Of a DNA stretch of 64,000 nt, positions 22,808-35,246 are shown in pieces. This DNA comes from Zea mays. Its lineage: Eukaryota > Streptophyta > Magnoliopsida > Poales > Poaceae. The first letter of the stretch is position 1, and the number at the start of each line of letters is the position of its first letter. Where the stretch lies: positions 161,075,825 to 161,139,824 of the forward strand of contig NC_050096.1 of NCBI RefSeq assembly GCF_902167145.1, read 5' to 3'. Made by a program: the position numbers and the translations under genes. A model generated the notes under the pieces. The model did not search any database, was not told the DNA's origin, and saw nothing but the letters and a program-made list of their open reading frames with translations.

Positions 22808-23285
22808 GTAGCCCCTTCACGGTGCCAGATCATTTTTCGTAACGAGCTTGACCCGTGAAAAACTCTCTCAGGCTTCGGAATGCCGAAGGTCCGAAAAACA
22901 TCTTCTCTGAGCTCGTTGCCGAGGAACGATTTAAATATTCCAAGTGAAGGATGGTCCCACCATGCAACGAGTACGCGCGATCTGGTGATTCAGCTTCTTG
23001 GGCACTATGGTCCACCATTCAGCGTGTGCGGGTGACTGTTCAGCGGGTGTGAGCGACTTGACGATTCACCTTCCCACCTGCAGCACTATATAAACAGACG
23101 GGTAGTTGTGAAGTTACCACAGCATTTACTGCTATTGTACTGTTGTGCTGCCGAAAAATTTGACCACCGCCGAAGCTTATTCACCGTATTCTCAGTCAAA
23201 GGATCACTTTGCTCCAGCTTCGTGAGAAGAGGGAGCTTCGTCAAAAATACTCAACTTCGTTAAAACGCAAGAAATTCAACATCAA
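22808..23285 (+). other. Promoter and leader region of the antisense gene
   Basis: No ORF is seen. The region holds the TATA box at 23087-23094 and the presumed 5' UTR of the antisense ORF starting at 23286. Confidence 0.55.
23087..23094 (+). promoter_or_regulatory. TATA box of the antisense gene
   Basis: TATATAAA lies 192 bp upstream of the ATG at 23286, on the plus strand and outside the LTR. It suggests the antisense gene has its own internal promoter. Confidence 0.6.
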
Positions 23286-26234
23286 ATGGCCAGAGTGCGC
23301 TCAACAGCTAGGGTTGCACACGACGGAGAGGAAACCGAAACTACTGAAACTAAAATTGCTCCAACCTCCGAAGTTATGAGGCGGTCGGGACTAGTTGTGA
23401 CAGAGGACGCTCCTGACGAAGGCACCCCTGTTACTGAAGATGTTGAAGAGGGCGATATTGGTGAAGAAGAAATTGATTATAACACCGCTATGCCATCGAA
23501 GCCCAGCCATTTGGATTTTGGGAAGTCAACTATGTCTGAAGCTGATATGGCTATGATGACGAAGTTAGGCTACTTCAGAGAAGCCGATAAGGGGTTGATT
23601 CGTTTTGGTGGGGAAGAGACTATCCCGAAACCAGAAAATGATGAAGTGGTGGTTTTTAAGAGCTTCTTCAAAGCAGGGTTGAGATTTCCTCTGCACAGGA
23701 TGATTGCAGATGTCTTGGAAAATTTTGAGATTTGCCTTCATCAATTGACCCCTAATGCCATTGTTAGGCTCAGCGTTTACATCTGGGCCCTCCAAAGTCA
23801 AGGGGTGGAGCCACTCGCCGAAGCCTTCTGCCGAGTACATGAACTTCACTATCAGACGAAGGCTAGGGAAGACGGACTGCATGAGAACTTTGGCTGCTAC
23901 AACTTTGCTTATTGCAAAGACATGAAGACACCGGTGGTCAGCTATCGCACTAAATGGCCGACCGGTTAGAAATATGAATGGTTTTATGTTAAGATTGATG
24001 AGAAAAAGGAGAAGCTAGTGCAGAGCCCGTTGGAGTTAACCTTCGGGCTAACTAGGCCTCAGTGCAACATGACACCGGGGGCACCATGCCTAGATGTTGT
24101 GTATGAGTTTAGAGTTGTATCTGAACACTTTGGAACTAGGGACTTAGTTCAAGAATACGTGGCCAACCGAGTATTTCCAACGCTGAGGGAATGGGGTATG
24201 CCGAAGCTTGAAGGAAAGAAGAAGAAGAATGAACTCGTTCGGCTGCCCTATCATTTCAAGTTCAAGAAACACTTCAAAGAACCCTGCCAAGAATGGTTGG
24301 ATACAATTGAAGTTATGTGCAATGAGATTTTGGGCAATTATACGAGAAAAGAAGATCAGTTGATGATTGCAGCCTTCGGCACCCGACCAAAGCGAAGATT
24401 GAATCGGGTAATGGATGCCCTGAATTTTGAATATCCAGACTATGAGTGATTGAACAAGGGCGCCGAAGGGCAGAAAAGAAAAAGAATTGTTAGTGTTGTG
24501 GGCAGACAGGCTGCTAGAATGGTGAAAGAAGATGAAGAAATCCTGAAGAAAAGAAAATTGAGCCCTGAGCCGAAGGCAGTCGCTCCGAAGAAAAGGAAAG
24601 CTGCGGCTCCGAAGCAGAAGGCGACTGATATTGAAGAAGAAACTCCTTCAACACCTTCTGCTGCCAACGTGGAAGAAATTCTAAAGGTAATGACTGAATC
24701 CTTGCCTATCAAGCTAAGTCCACTAGGGCTACATCTGTCGAAGCTTTTACAGAAGAAGAAGGAGCCCTCGGCAACAAAGAAGTCTGCTGGGCCGAAAAAA
24801 TGAAGAATTATTACTGTGACAGAGGCCATTGAAGAAACACCACCGCGAGCTTCGGCATCAAAGGCGCCTGCTATCGAGAGCGCTACAGCTACCGAAGCTG
24901 CACCTACCGAAGCCACAATTGCCGAAGCTGCAACGACCAAGGAAGCAAACTTAGAAAGCACACTTTCTGATATAGATAAAATACTTCTGGATATGGCCGC
25001 AGAAGAAGCTGCTACAGCCGCCGAAGAGACCATGGCCACAGTGCCTGAGAAAGAGAAGAAAATAGCCGAAGATACTTTAGAAGAAGAAAATTTCAACTTT
25101 CAAAACTTAATTGGACAAGAATTGACAAAGGCTGAGAAAGAAGAGTTGAGAGATTATGCCATATCCTGCGGGTATCAGTCAGGGGCTCTACTCTTCGGCG
25201 GTATCAACGATGAAAGCTTAGGTTACCTCCGAGACCGGACTGGAGCGAAGGTCGTTGGTACTCTGTCAAAGAGTATCAGTTTCCCGAAGCTTGAGACCGA
25301 TATCAGCCGCTACCGACGACAGCATATCGTTGGTAGTTTATTCTATTCTAACTTCAAGGTAAAAACTTTTCTTCGACTTTGCATTGTTTTTAACAACGAA
25401 GGTGTTTTCTAACGAAGGTTGCTTCTGTATAGAGTATGTTATTGAGCAAAGCTTTGAGGATGCAACAGGACCTTGAAGACATGAGATTATAATTGAAGGT
25501 TTAGAAAACAAAATAAAAGATCAAGCAGCTGCTCTTGAAAAGAAAGATTTCGAACTTCAGACAATGGAAGGCTTACTGGCAGAAGCTGAAGCCAAAATTG
25601 CAAAGTTGGATAAGGAGCTTCTCTCAAAATCAAAAAGCTTCGAACAAGAAAAGCAGAAATTTGATACAAAGTTTGAGGTTGAGGTCGAAAAAAGTTCAAA
25701 TTTGCAAAAATCATTGAAAGAGCTTCAAGAAAAATATCTAGAGTTCAGCAACCGATGCGTGCAGCGGCTAAAGCAGGTCTTTAACTCAGTTGGAGCCAGC
25801 TCTGAGAAATTTTGTCCTTTGGCTGAAGACCTGCCAGGGACCTTCGAACACATTGAGGGCGAAGTTGATGCTCTTGATGAAGTTATAGCCGGACACGGTG
25901 ATTTCTATGCCCTGTTAGCTTCTCGGGGCACAATTGTTGCCTTTATGAAGTCTGGTTGCACACATGGAAAGATTGTTAATAGACCAAACTTCAGCTTATC
26001 ACCAGCAGATCTGATTGATATTCCCAGTCTAGCTCGAAGCATAGGAAACAGATTTATAAAGCAAATATGGACGAAGGGTGGGCGAAGCCTAGCTGGTGAC
26101 GAAGCTTGGAGTCATCTCAAGCCGGTAATAAAATCATACCTTGTGCTTACCTTTTCCTCGAAACTTGAATTTTTCTTATAATGCTTTGATATGTACAGGA
26201 TGACGAAGCCGAAGAACACAGAGCCAAAGCTTAG
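23286..26234 (+). pseudogene. Antisense ORF (aORF) of the Tat-lineage element, transposase_28-like, decayed
   Basis: The gene runs opposite to pol. Exon 1 (23286-25358) starts MARVRSTARV. It contains a conserved domain (LDFGKSTMSEADMAMM, FPLHRMIADVLENFEICLHQLTPNAIVRL) that matches my memory of the Pfam 'putative gypsy type transposon' (transposase_28) family, followed by a Lys/Ala/Glu-rich low-complexity part. It is broken by TAG at 23967, TGA at 24447 and TGA at 24801. Intron 1 (25359-25432) and intron 2 (26125-26198) have AAG/GTAAAA-TATAG and CCG/GTAATA-TACAG borders. Exon 2 (25433-26124) encodes a coiled coil and a C-terminal domain (SLARSIGNRF, GDEAWSHLKP) with one frameshift near 25490. 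Exon 3 (26199-26234) adds a short acidic tail. Extra antisense genes are known in Grande and related Tat elements; the function is unknown. Confidence 0.8.
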
Positions 26235-27151
26235 AAGACGATCCGAAGCTCAACAGATGGTGATGAAGCTCGAATACCTAGCTGTGGAAAAATTCTAAGA
26301 AGACACTTGTATTAACCTTTATAAACAATATTGTAACTTAAGAATCAGATTCTACTCTGTAAATTTGTCCATACCTTGTAATATATTTTTACCTTTCCAT
26401 CGATATATGAAATGCTTTGATGTGGACGAAACTTGTATTTTTTGAGCTGAAGGCGAAAAACACCTTCCCTTCTTTTTGTACACAACGAAGCATAAATCTG
26501 CTTTTGAAGCTGTATGCTCAGGGCCGAAGCAACTGCCTGTATCTGTATGATATGATGATGATGATCCTATGTATGTCTAAATGAATGTTTATGAATGCAA
26601 TGTATGATGTAATGTATCGTGCAAATGAATGCCCAAACACACACATTCGAAGCTTCATCCACAACCTTCATTCCCTTAGGAATAACTGAAATCTCTTTGT
26701 CGTTTATTTTTCGGCTGCACCGCTTATTTTTCGGTGTAAGTTCTGCATCCCCTTAGGAACGTCTTTTGAACTTCTTCGCCTTCTATTTCGGCGATATTCG
26801 CGTTGACTTTTCGCGCTTCGCCTTAGATTTCGGCGGTATTTGGCTCTGCATTCCCTTAGGAACGACTTTTGAGCAGAAAACTTATGCTGTGCTCCCTTAG
26901 GAACGGCTTTCTGTAGCTTCGTCATGCTCTGCATCCCCTTAGGGACGACTTTTGAGCTTCTCCCTGTTTTTCTTTTTCTCTACACTCGATGGTGCATGCT
27001 CAGATTTTACATTTACATATTTTGGGGGATTTTGCTCTCATGGAGCTGAATAAGAAAAGAAAAAATTACAAACTATGGCCCCATTAAAAACCTTTCTCCC
27101 CCTTTGGAAAGGAAAAGGGTGCCATAGAAAAATGAAAAAGATTACATCAAT
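26235..27151 (-). other. Non-coding spacer between antisense gene and pol
   Basis: No gene is supported. The interval 26740-26960 holds degenerate repeats listed separately. Confidence 0.6.
26740..26960. repeat. Degenerate short repeats (TGCAT-CCCTTAGGAACG)
   Basis: The motif CCCTTAGGAACG with small variants, often followed by ACTTTTGAGC, occurs near 26750, 26853, 26905 and 26936. A further CCCTTAGGAAT is at 26675. Spacing is irregular, 30-100 bp. Confidence 0.7.
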
Positions 27152-28705
27152 CTATACATAATACCGTCGAAGCTCATTCGCGTTCCAAGATCTAGGAATG
27201 TCATTGCCATCCATATTCTTTAATCTGTAAGAACCGGGCCTTGATGAAGATACTACCAAAAAAGGTCCTTCCCACTTCAGTTGTAGTTTGCCTACTGTGT
27301 CCGGATTAGCCACTCTTCGAAGCACCAAATGCCCTAGCTTGATATTTTTCAGTCGGACTTTTCTGTCGCGCCATTTTATTGTTTCGGCTTGATATTTATT
27401 TATATTCTCCACAGCCTGAAGTCTGACCCCTTCTAAAGTGTCTTTTGCCACATGATAATCAGCTTCGTCTTCAGTCGAAGCTGTTGTTCTTATTGACCCC
27501 GCTTTAGCTTCTTCTGGGGTTATAGCTTCGTCACCAAATAATAACTTGAATGGCGTAAAACCTGTTGATCTTGATACAGTTGTATTGTGGCTCCACACCA
27601 CCTTAATCAATTCTTCTGGCCACTTTCCTCTGAGTTGATTAAAAATTAACTTCATTATTCCTGTCATTATAATACCATTTCCTCTTTCGACAAGTCCATT
27701 TGACTCTGGATGTCTGACTGACGCAAAGTGAATCTTCGTGCCGATTTAATCACATAATTGCTTGAAAGCTTCGGCATCAAACTGTGTTCCGTTGTCCACA
27801 GTTATAACCCTTGGTACGCCGAAGCGACAGACAATGTTTTGACAAAAAAATTTCTGGACTGTGACCGAAGTTATTGTGGCCAAAGGCTTCGCTTCAATCC
27901 ATTTGGAAAAATACTCCACAACCACCACAACATATCTTAAATTGCCTTGTACTGGTGGAAGTGGACCTAATAAATCTAGGCCCCATCTTTGCAATGGCCA
28001 AGTTGGTTGTATTAATTGGGTTAGCGACGAAGGTTGTTTCTGGTCTCTAGCACATTTTTGACAATTTTCGCATTTTTGAACCAGATCCGTTGCATCCGAA
28101 GCTACCTTCGGCCAATAAAATCCTTGCCTAAAGACCTTCCCCAGCAAAGGTCTAGATCCACACAATCCTGCATGTATTTCCTTCATCAGCTCTATACCTT
28201 CGGCTCTAGATAGGCACTTAAGAAGTGGAGAGCAGACTTCATGTTTGTATAACTCCCCTTCTATTATTACATATGGTCTTGTTCTTGCCTCCGTTCTCTT
28301 ATTATAGGCTTCGTCATCTGAAAGGCAGTTACCTTGGAGGAAAGATATAATCTCAGTTCTCCAATCTTCACTATGAACAGGAGATATAGTGAGCACTGCT
28401 CTTTCGAGAAGCTCCACCGAAGGTGCTCTTATTGTCTCAAAAAATACTTCCGAAGGTAGAGGCAGCCTCTGTGCTGCTGACTTGGCTAACAGATCAGCGT
28501 GCTCGTTTTCTCCTCGTGGAATATTCTTGACAGAAAACCCTTCAAAAGAAGCTTCAAGCCTTTGAACTGTGTCCAGGTATTTCTCAAGATTCGGGTCTCT
28601 TGCCCTCCAACTCTTGTCAACATGACCAGAAATAACTTGGTAATTAGTTTTAAGGACCGCCCTTCTTATCCCCATTGCCTTTAACTTCTGAAGCCCCAAA
28701 AGCAA
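27152..28705 (-). pseudogene. RNase H C-terminus and integrase of the Grande-like pol
   Basis: In element order there is an RNase H end (LLGLQKLKAMGIRRAVLKT, NEHADLLAKSA) and an integrase HHCC finger (HAGLCGSRPLLG, CENCQKCARD). The core has WGLDLLGPLP with the first Asp, TVDNGTQFD with the second Asp and HPESNGLVERGN with the Glu. The C-terminus is VLRRVANPDTVGKLQLKWEGPF and ends RSWNANELRRYYV. One in-frame TAA at 27746-27748 breaks it just before the catalytic Glu. The frame is otherwise continuous, so the damage is a single nonsense codon in this part. Confidence 0.9.
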
Positions 28706-30636
28706 AGCTTCATATTCAGCAATATTATTTGTGCAGCTGAAATCAAGCTTGACTGCATAGCATGTTCTGACTTTAGAAGGTGCAACTAAGACAGGAGCCG
28801 CACCTGCCCCAAAGGTTCCCTAGGAACCGTCGCAAAACATTGTCCAAGCTTCAGCATCTTTATTTGCTTCTTCTTCCTGAGCCCCTAGCGTCCAGTCAGC
28901 GATGAAGTCTGCTAACGCCTGGGACTGAATTGATGATCTATGCACATAATCAATGCTGAATTCGTTGAGTTCTGCATCCTACTTTCCAATTCTTCCAGTA
29001 GCTTCTCTGTTCCTCATGATATCCTTCGGAGGCTGTGATGAAGGAACAATTATATGAATGCTTGAAAATAATGTCGAAGCTTCCTGGAGTCCATTAAGAC
29101 GGCATACAACACCTTCTCCAATTCTATACAATTTTTCTTTGATAAGCTTAGAACTTCGGAGACAAAGTATACTGGGGCTTTCTTTTTGATTTGTCCTTCG
29201 AATTTCTCCTGCACAAGCGCCGCACTCACTGCAGAGTGCGAAGCTGCCACATACAATAGTAACGGAGCCCCTGGCGCAGGTGGAGTTAATGTTGTTATAT
29301 CAATCAAGTATTGCTTCAGCTCTTCGAAGGCTTTCTGTTGAGCTGGGCCCCATTGAAAGACTTCGGCTGACTTTAGAATTCCAAAGAATGGCAAGTTTCT
29401 TTCTGCCAATCTAGATATAAATCTATTCAATGAAGCCAGTCTTCCTGCCAACCATTGGGCCCCTTCTTTGTGCTCGGCGGTTCCATTCGAAGGATGGCTT
29501 CGATCTTGCTTGGGTTAGCTTCAATCCCCTTCATTGAAACCAGACAGCCAAGGAACTTACCCTTCTTCACTCCGAAGACACACTTTTCAGGATTTAATTT
29601 CAGGCCAGCTTATCTAAAGTTAGCAAATGTTTCTTGTAGATCAGTGATATGATTTTCTTGCTTCGTGCTTTTTACTATGATGTCATCAACGTATGTTAGC
29701 ACATTTCTGCCTATCTGGGAATGAAGGACCTTGGCTGTCATTCTGCTGAAACTGCCTCCAGCATTCTTGAGCTCCTCAGGCATTCGAAGATAAGAATAGG
29801 TGCCACTGGGAGTTATGAAGCTAGTCTTCGGCTCATCCTCCTTCTTCATCCATATTTAATGATATCCTGAGTAGCAATCCAGCAGACTCATAAGTTCTGA
29901 AGAAGCTGCTGCATCCATAAGAGAGTCTATCCTTGGCAATGCAAATTCGTCCTTCGGACATGCCTTGTTGAGATCCGTGAAATCAATACACATTCTCCAT
30001 TTGCCATTGGCCTTCTTCACCATAACAGTATTGGCTAGCCACTCTGGATATTTTACTTCTCTGATGACACCAGCACTGAGAAGTCTTTTTACTTCATTCC
30101 GAGCACCTTCGACTTTATCATCAGACATTTTCCGAAGCCTTTGCTTTTTGGCCTAAAGGATGGATCGACATTGAGTGAATGTTCAATGACATCCCTGTTG
30201 ACATCACAGAGATCATTGGCCGACCATGCAAAAACATCTTTGTTGTTGAATAAAAACCTTATCAAAGTTTTTTCCTGCTCTTCAGATAATTGAGACCCCA
30301 GCAGTACCTTCTACTCTGCTATGTCTTCACATAGGAGCATGGGCTTCGGCTGATCAGTCGAAGCAGCCTTCTCTCTTCTGTACTTGTACTGCTCACAAGC
30401 TTCGGATCCATCTATATTGTGGATGGCTTTTGAGTCTGTCCAATTTCCCTCAGCCTCTCTGGCAGCTTCCTGGCTTCCATGAATTGCAATAGGCCCTTGT
30501 TACGAAGGTATATTCATGCATAAGTATGCTGGATGAAGAATTGCTTCGAAAGCATTAAGTGTCCCACGACCAATGATTGCATTGTAGGGGTATTCCATGT
30601 CAACAATATCAAACACAACCTGTTAAGTCCTTGTGT
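28706..30636 (-). pseudogene. Reverse transcriptase and RNase H of the Grande-like pol, multiply broken
   Basis: RT is recognised from the segment with VIREVKYPEWLANTVMVKK, WRMCIDFTDLNKACPKD, then TSFITPSGTYSYLRMP and the catalytic YVDDIIVKS near 29680-29710. RNase H begins near 29050-29330 (LLLYVAASHSAVSAALV). Stops at 29853 (after GYH) and 29610 (after NFR) both look like Gln codons turned into TAA, and a one-base deletion lies near 29455-29465. Upstream (30130-30636) the protease-RT linker is present but with stops. The reading is then cut by the solo LTR at 30637 and resumes at 47599. Confidence 0.88.
30632..30636. repeat. Target-site duplication TTGTG (left) of the solo LTR
   Basis: TTGTG before 30637 is repeated at 47594-47598. 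Confidence 0.9.
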
Positions 30637-30930
30637 GTAATACCCGGAATTTGGGGATATAAAATTTCTTTTCTAATACCCACCAAATTCAGGTGTTATC
30701 CTCTCTTGTCCTTGCTTTTCTTTTCTTTTTTCCTAAATAGCGAAGAGTTATTTTGTTTTATATATGTTTAGGCCTAGTGAAATAAAACCTAGAAAGGGGT
30801 CCTTGATTTTTGCATAGCATGTCGAGGCATGTTTTTCCTTTGTGATGGTGCATTTATTCAAACTTAGGAAGCATGATTGAATTTGAATTCAAAACTAAAT
30901 CATGTTTTCAAAAAGGAACAAAAGGAAGAA

Positions 30931-30953
30931 AATAAATAAATAAATAAATAAAA
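30931..30953. repeat. (TAAA)n simple repeat
   Basis: Five to six TAAA units lie near the start of the solo LTR, just before its GC-rich part. Confidence 0.85.
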
Positions 30954-33900
30954 GGGGAAACCGGCTGCTTCCCCCTCCTTCGCGCTTCCCCCGGCCCAGC
31001 TGTCTTGCGCGCGCAGGCCCATGCGCTTCCCCTCGCTCGCAGCCCAGGCAGCCGCGCTAGCGCAGCGCACCCCCACCCGGCCTACTACCGCGGCCCAGCA
31101 GGCCCGCGCGCCTCGTGCCCCAACCCTAGCGCGCGCCGTCGCGCCCAGCGCCGCCACCAGCGCGCGCTCGCCCGGCCGCCTGCGTGCCGCCCGCGCGTAC
31201 CCGCTCTGCTGCACGTCGCGCGCCCACGATCCGCTCGCGCTAGCAGCGCCCCGTGCGGAGCATCTGCACCCAGTTGCGCCTTTCCCCAACCGTCGTCGTG
31301 CCTACGCAGTCGCTGTGCATGCCCAACCCGCCCCTGCCCAGTCCGTGCATGGAGGAGGGAAGTCGACGCCACGATCTTGCCCGTGCCCCGCTTCTTCCTC
31401 GTCCACCTGCCCACGACGCCTTGACCCAGGCACCCAGCGCGTGCACATCCCTCTGCACAGGAACACACGCCATAACCCCGTCTCGCGATCAGTCGTTCCT
31501 GCAGCCCCTGGCCGAGCTCGCTCTTGCCATGGCAACCAGCTCGCCCAGCACCCCTGCTCCCTTCTTTTCCAAACCACGTAGCCATGGCGACCGAGCACCG
31601 GCCCTACTGCCACGTGCCTAGCTCGCCCACGCCGTCGAGCCTCGCCGTCCACCCGAGTAAGCTACGCCCGCGATTCTTCCTCGTCGAGTTCGTCGCATGG
31701 TGTGAAGTCCGGAGCTCGCCTGAAGTTTCCCCGAACCCGCCCTTCGTTCACTCATGGTGAGCTCACCTCTTCCTCTCTCCATCCCTACCCTCCTCGCCTC
31801 TTGTCGTGCTCGTCGCTGCACTAGCTCGCCGTGGCCGAAGTCCGGTCGAACCAGCCCAGGCCGCCGTTGAGCCGCTGCGCAGACACGCCGCCGAAGTTTG
31901 CACTCCCTCTGTGGTTCATCACTGTGAGGAGAAGCCCATCGCCTACCCCTCTCTCTTCCGTGCCCTCCTCGGTGCTCGCCATGGCCGGCCTTGGTTGAGC
32001 CCGTTGCGGCGGTAAGGCCCCGTGGCCAAGCTCCCCTGCGCGCACCGTCAGTCGATCCGCCCAGTCGTGTGTGCAACAGCAGCCTCGCCGCCATCGCGCA
32101 ACCTATGCAGGTCGTCGAACCCAGTCCCAAAACCGGTCGTCGTGCTTATGCATCCACGTGTGAATAGTGTGTTGTCGGAGTTTAGACGACGTTCGTCTAC
32201 GTGTAGACAACCCCCGTCTACCCCTGTCTACCCCCGTCTACCCCCCCCCCTTTGTTTTTCTCTTGCGTGCACATAGCCTCGTCGTAGTGTTGTCGTGTGT
32301 CGTCTCCTCGCGTTGCACGCATCATTTTGTGCGTCACGCGTGTCGCCGCACAACGCCAATCCGCTTCACCCAGTACCGGTAGTGTTAATTAGACCATTGT
32401 TCATGTAACAGAATCGTCAGAATTAAATAATTAATCTGTGGTTTAGTTGTCGGTTATTAAAATAGGAGTTCAATCGAATCTAATCTATGATTTTACATAC
32501 GTGTGTGTAAATAGCTATTATTGTGTTTATGCCGACTTTAAGGATTACATTTAATATTTGTTTAATATAAGAGAAACGACGCAATTAAGTAGTATTTGTA
32601 TGTCGCGACGTGTTTAGCCATGAATGGTTAGTCATCCTATATATATGTGTAACTTGCGTCGTAAACCCGTTACAGCTCGTTTTAGTCGTGTCAACCTCAT
32701 GATAGCGTCGATTTCGTATTAATAATGTTATCTTATCACGTTACAAGTTTTACTTATTTAATTATGTGGTTTATTCAATACTTATGGCCATCTAATTAAA
32801 ATTTGATTATAGTTCATCCCGCACGTCATTTGTACCGATTCCACGTCACGCATTTTGCGCGCATTATTATTTCTGGCGTAAAGTCGACTAGGTTGATTAA
32901 TTAATTACACATTAACTGGGTAGCAATCTTGTACACACGTTAAATATATGTTGCCACCACAGTTGTTTTAGCTAAGTAATTAAATGATTGGTCGGTTGAT
33001 GGTTAATAACATAACAATTTAATAGAACGAGTCTGTAGTTTCAACTCATGTTTTGTTAATATAAATGTCAATTAACGTGATTAATGCCAACTAAAATACT
33101 TGTCATTAATTATTTATCATTGTTCGCGCGTGACATCGTGTGCGCGTCATCACGCTATTCGCGCGCATAGTCGCGTTGACTCGTGCGAGTCGCGCGCTGT
33201 CGTGCGAGTTGTTTCGCGTGTGTCACGTGCTACTCGCACGCGTTGACACACGACGTGTACGTGTGTCGCGCGACGTCTACGCGTGATAATAATTTGTTTT
33301 CGCTTGTAAAGACTCATGTTAGTGACGTTAATTCGTCAAGTCATATATGTTGGAGAATTAGCTTAAGGTTCGCTCGACTAATATTTATTAGACTAATATT
33401 TCAATTAGATTAAATGTGTAGTGTTTATCTCGCTCTTTTATAATAAACATTAACCTGGCTAATTTTAGCTTAACTTATTTTTATATATTTAGTAAGTGTT
33501 TAGTATAAATGTGTCACCTGTTTAGTTTTCTCATTTGTCGCGCGTGCTATTTCGCACGTGGTGGCGTTCTCGTTCGCACAGGTCGAGCGTGCTGTTTCGT
33601 GTGTCGTCGCGTGCTATTTCGCGTGTGTCAGCGCGTTGTTTGCACGCTGCTGTGTTGGGTTCGCCATCGTCATGTTGCCTGCACGTATCGCGCGTGGTGC
33701 GCGCGCTAGGTCGCGTGCAGTTATGCTGTTTCATGCGTTACGAGTTTCGTCTCGCTCCGCTAACTCGTCCCACTTAGAGTCGTTGATGTTATTTAAATTA
33801 CTTATTTAACTAAGAATTGTTAGTGTGGTCAGCTAATTAAAATGGTTAGATAGCTCTAATTTCATTTTAAATAAATATCGATTAATATAATCAGGTCGAA

Positions 33901-35241
33901 TTAAACGTTATAGTTAATATTTGTTTAGCGTAAACGCGATATCTTCTCGACCGTAGCTTCGAGTTCGATGTTTCATTTTCCTCGTGTGACCGTAGTAACG
34001 TCCTCTATTTCATTTTGCATGTTTTATTATGTTTTTATCTGAATGGTGTAATGTTCTCATGTATATGTATATGTGTTTGTTTGTTTGTGCCTGTTTGTAT
34101 TCGCTGTGCGTTGCGAATAGATTGTGATCCATTTACGAGCTTCGAGGAATCGACTGTCAAGCTTCAGCGACCAAGTGATCAAGCTCTTCGAGTTCTACAA
34201 AGTTGAAGACCCTGAGCATCTATTTGGTGAAGGCAAGTGTCCTCTGTCCCATTATGTCCCATTTACTTTATAATACACTGTCCCGCATACTATGAACAAC
34301 CTAAGGATTTACTAGCTTTCTATTTACCTTATCCTTGTTTACCTTTCGGGTTACTATGGTTAGCTTCATGCTAGCGCTTTACTTTAATCAATGAACATAA
34401 TGAGATACAATGATGATACTATGGTTTTATTCTGGATATGATGATATACTTGTGGCATTTAAGGGGACTCGGGCTGTTTCCCGAGTACCTCTCCGTAAGG
34501 ACCTGTTCATTGAGAGACCACCCGGGATAACAGTGCAACCATGAGGGTGAAATGGGATGCCCTTAGCTAATTAATTAGAGGAACTAGAGAAGTAGTTGCT
34601 TCACCGTCGTGCCGTTAATGGGGTCCAGGCACAGTGCTTGCTCTGCTGAGGCTGAGTGCCGAGGTTCTTTTGTTTTGCTTTTGTTAGTCACCCTCCTGCG
34701 GGAAGAGGTACTGTGTTTATCAAACTGGAGAAACCTAACGGGCGGCTATGACCTCTAGGGAATCTTTGTAAAAGCTACGTAGTGATACCCTGCCGGACCA
34801 CCTAGGTAGTGGTCAATGGGGATTAGCTCTCCCCGGGCAGAAAGGGAATCATGACTCATGGGTAAAGTGTGCGACCTCTGCAGAGGGTAGTGAAACTAAT
34901 ATATCAGTCGTGCTCACGGTTATGAGCGGCCTTGGGATCCTCTTTGATTAGAGATACAGATGGTTCGAGATACAATGATTCTTTTTATTATTTCGGTTCG
35001 ATGATGATAATGAGGTTTCCTCGATGAGGAAATGGTTCACTGGTTGGTTATATGATAAAACTTGGCTTCCACTAATAATAAATACCTGACCAAATAAAAG
35101 CAATCTGCTTTGACCTTAACCCTACATAAAGCTAGTCCACTTCAGCCAAACAGGACATTTGCTGAGTACGTTGATGTGTACTCACCCTTGCTTTCACAAA
35201 ACACTAGGTTGCCTTTGGTGCAATCTATGCTCAAGTAAAGA

Positions 35242-35246
35242 AGAAG
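35242..35246. repeat. Target-site duplication AGAAG (left)
   Basis: AGAAG flanks the nested element on the left and recurs at 47293-47297 on its right. Confidence 0.93.

Noticed and set aside
24440..25096. 218-codon minus-strand ORF, Ser/Ala-rich
   Set aside because: It is the shadow of the Lys/Glu/Ala-rich low-complexity part of the antisense gene.
23286..26234. Considered as a host gene
   Set aside because: It lies between pol and the LTR of a Tat-lineage element, in the place and orientation of the known antisense ORFs of that lineage.
30900..32382. Cluster of ORFs in the GC-rich part of the solo LTR
   Set aside because: Same reason: compositional ORFs, and the region is the LTR's presumed transcript start.
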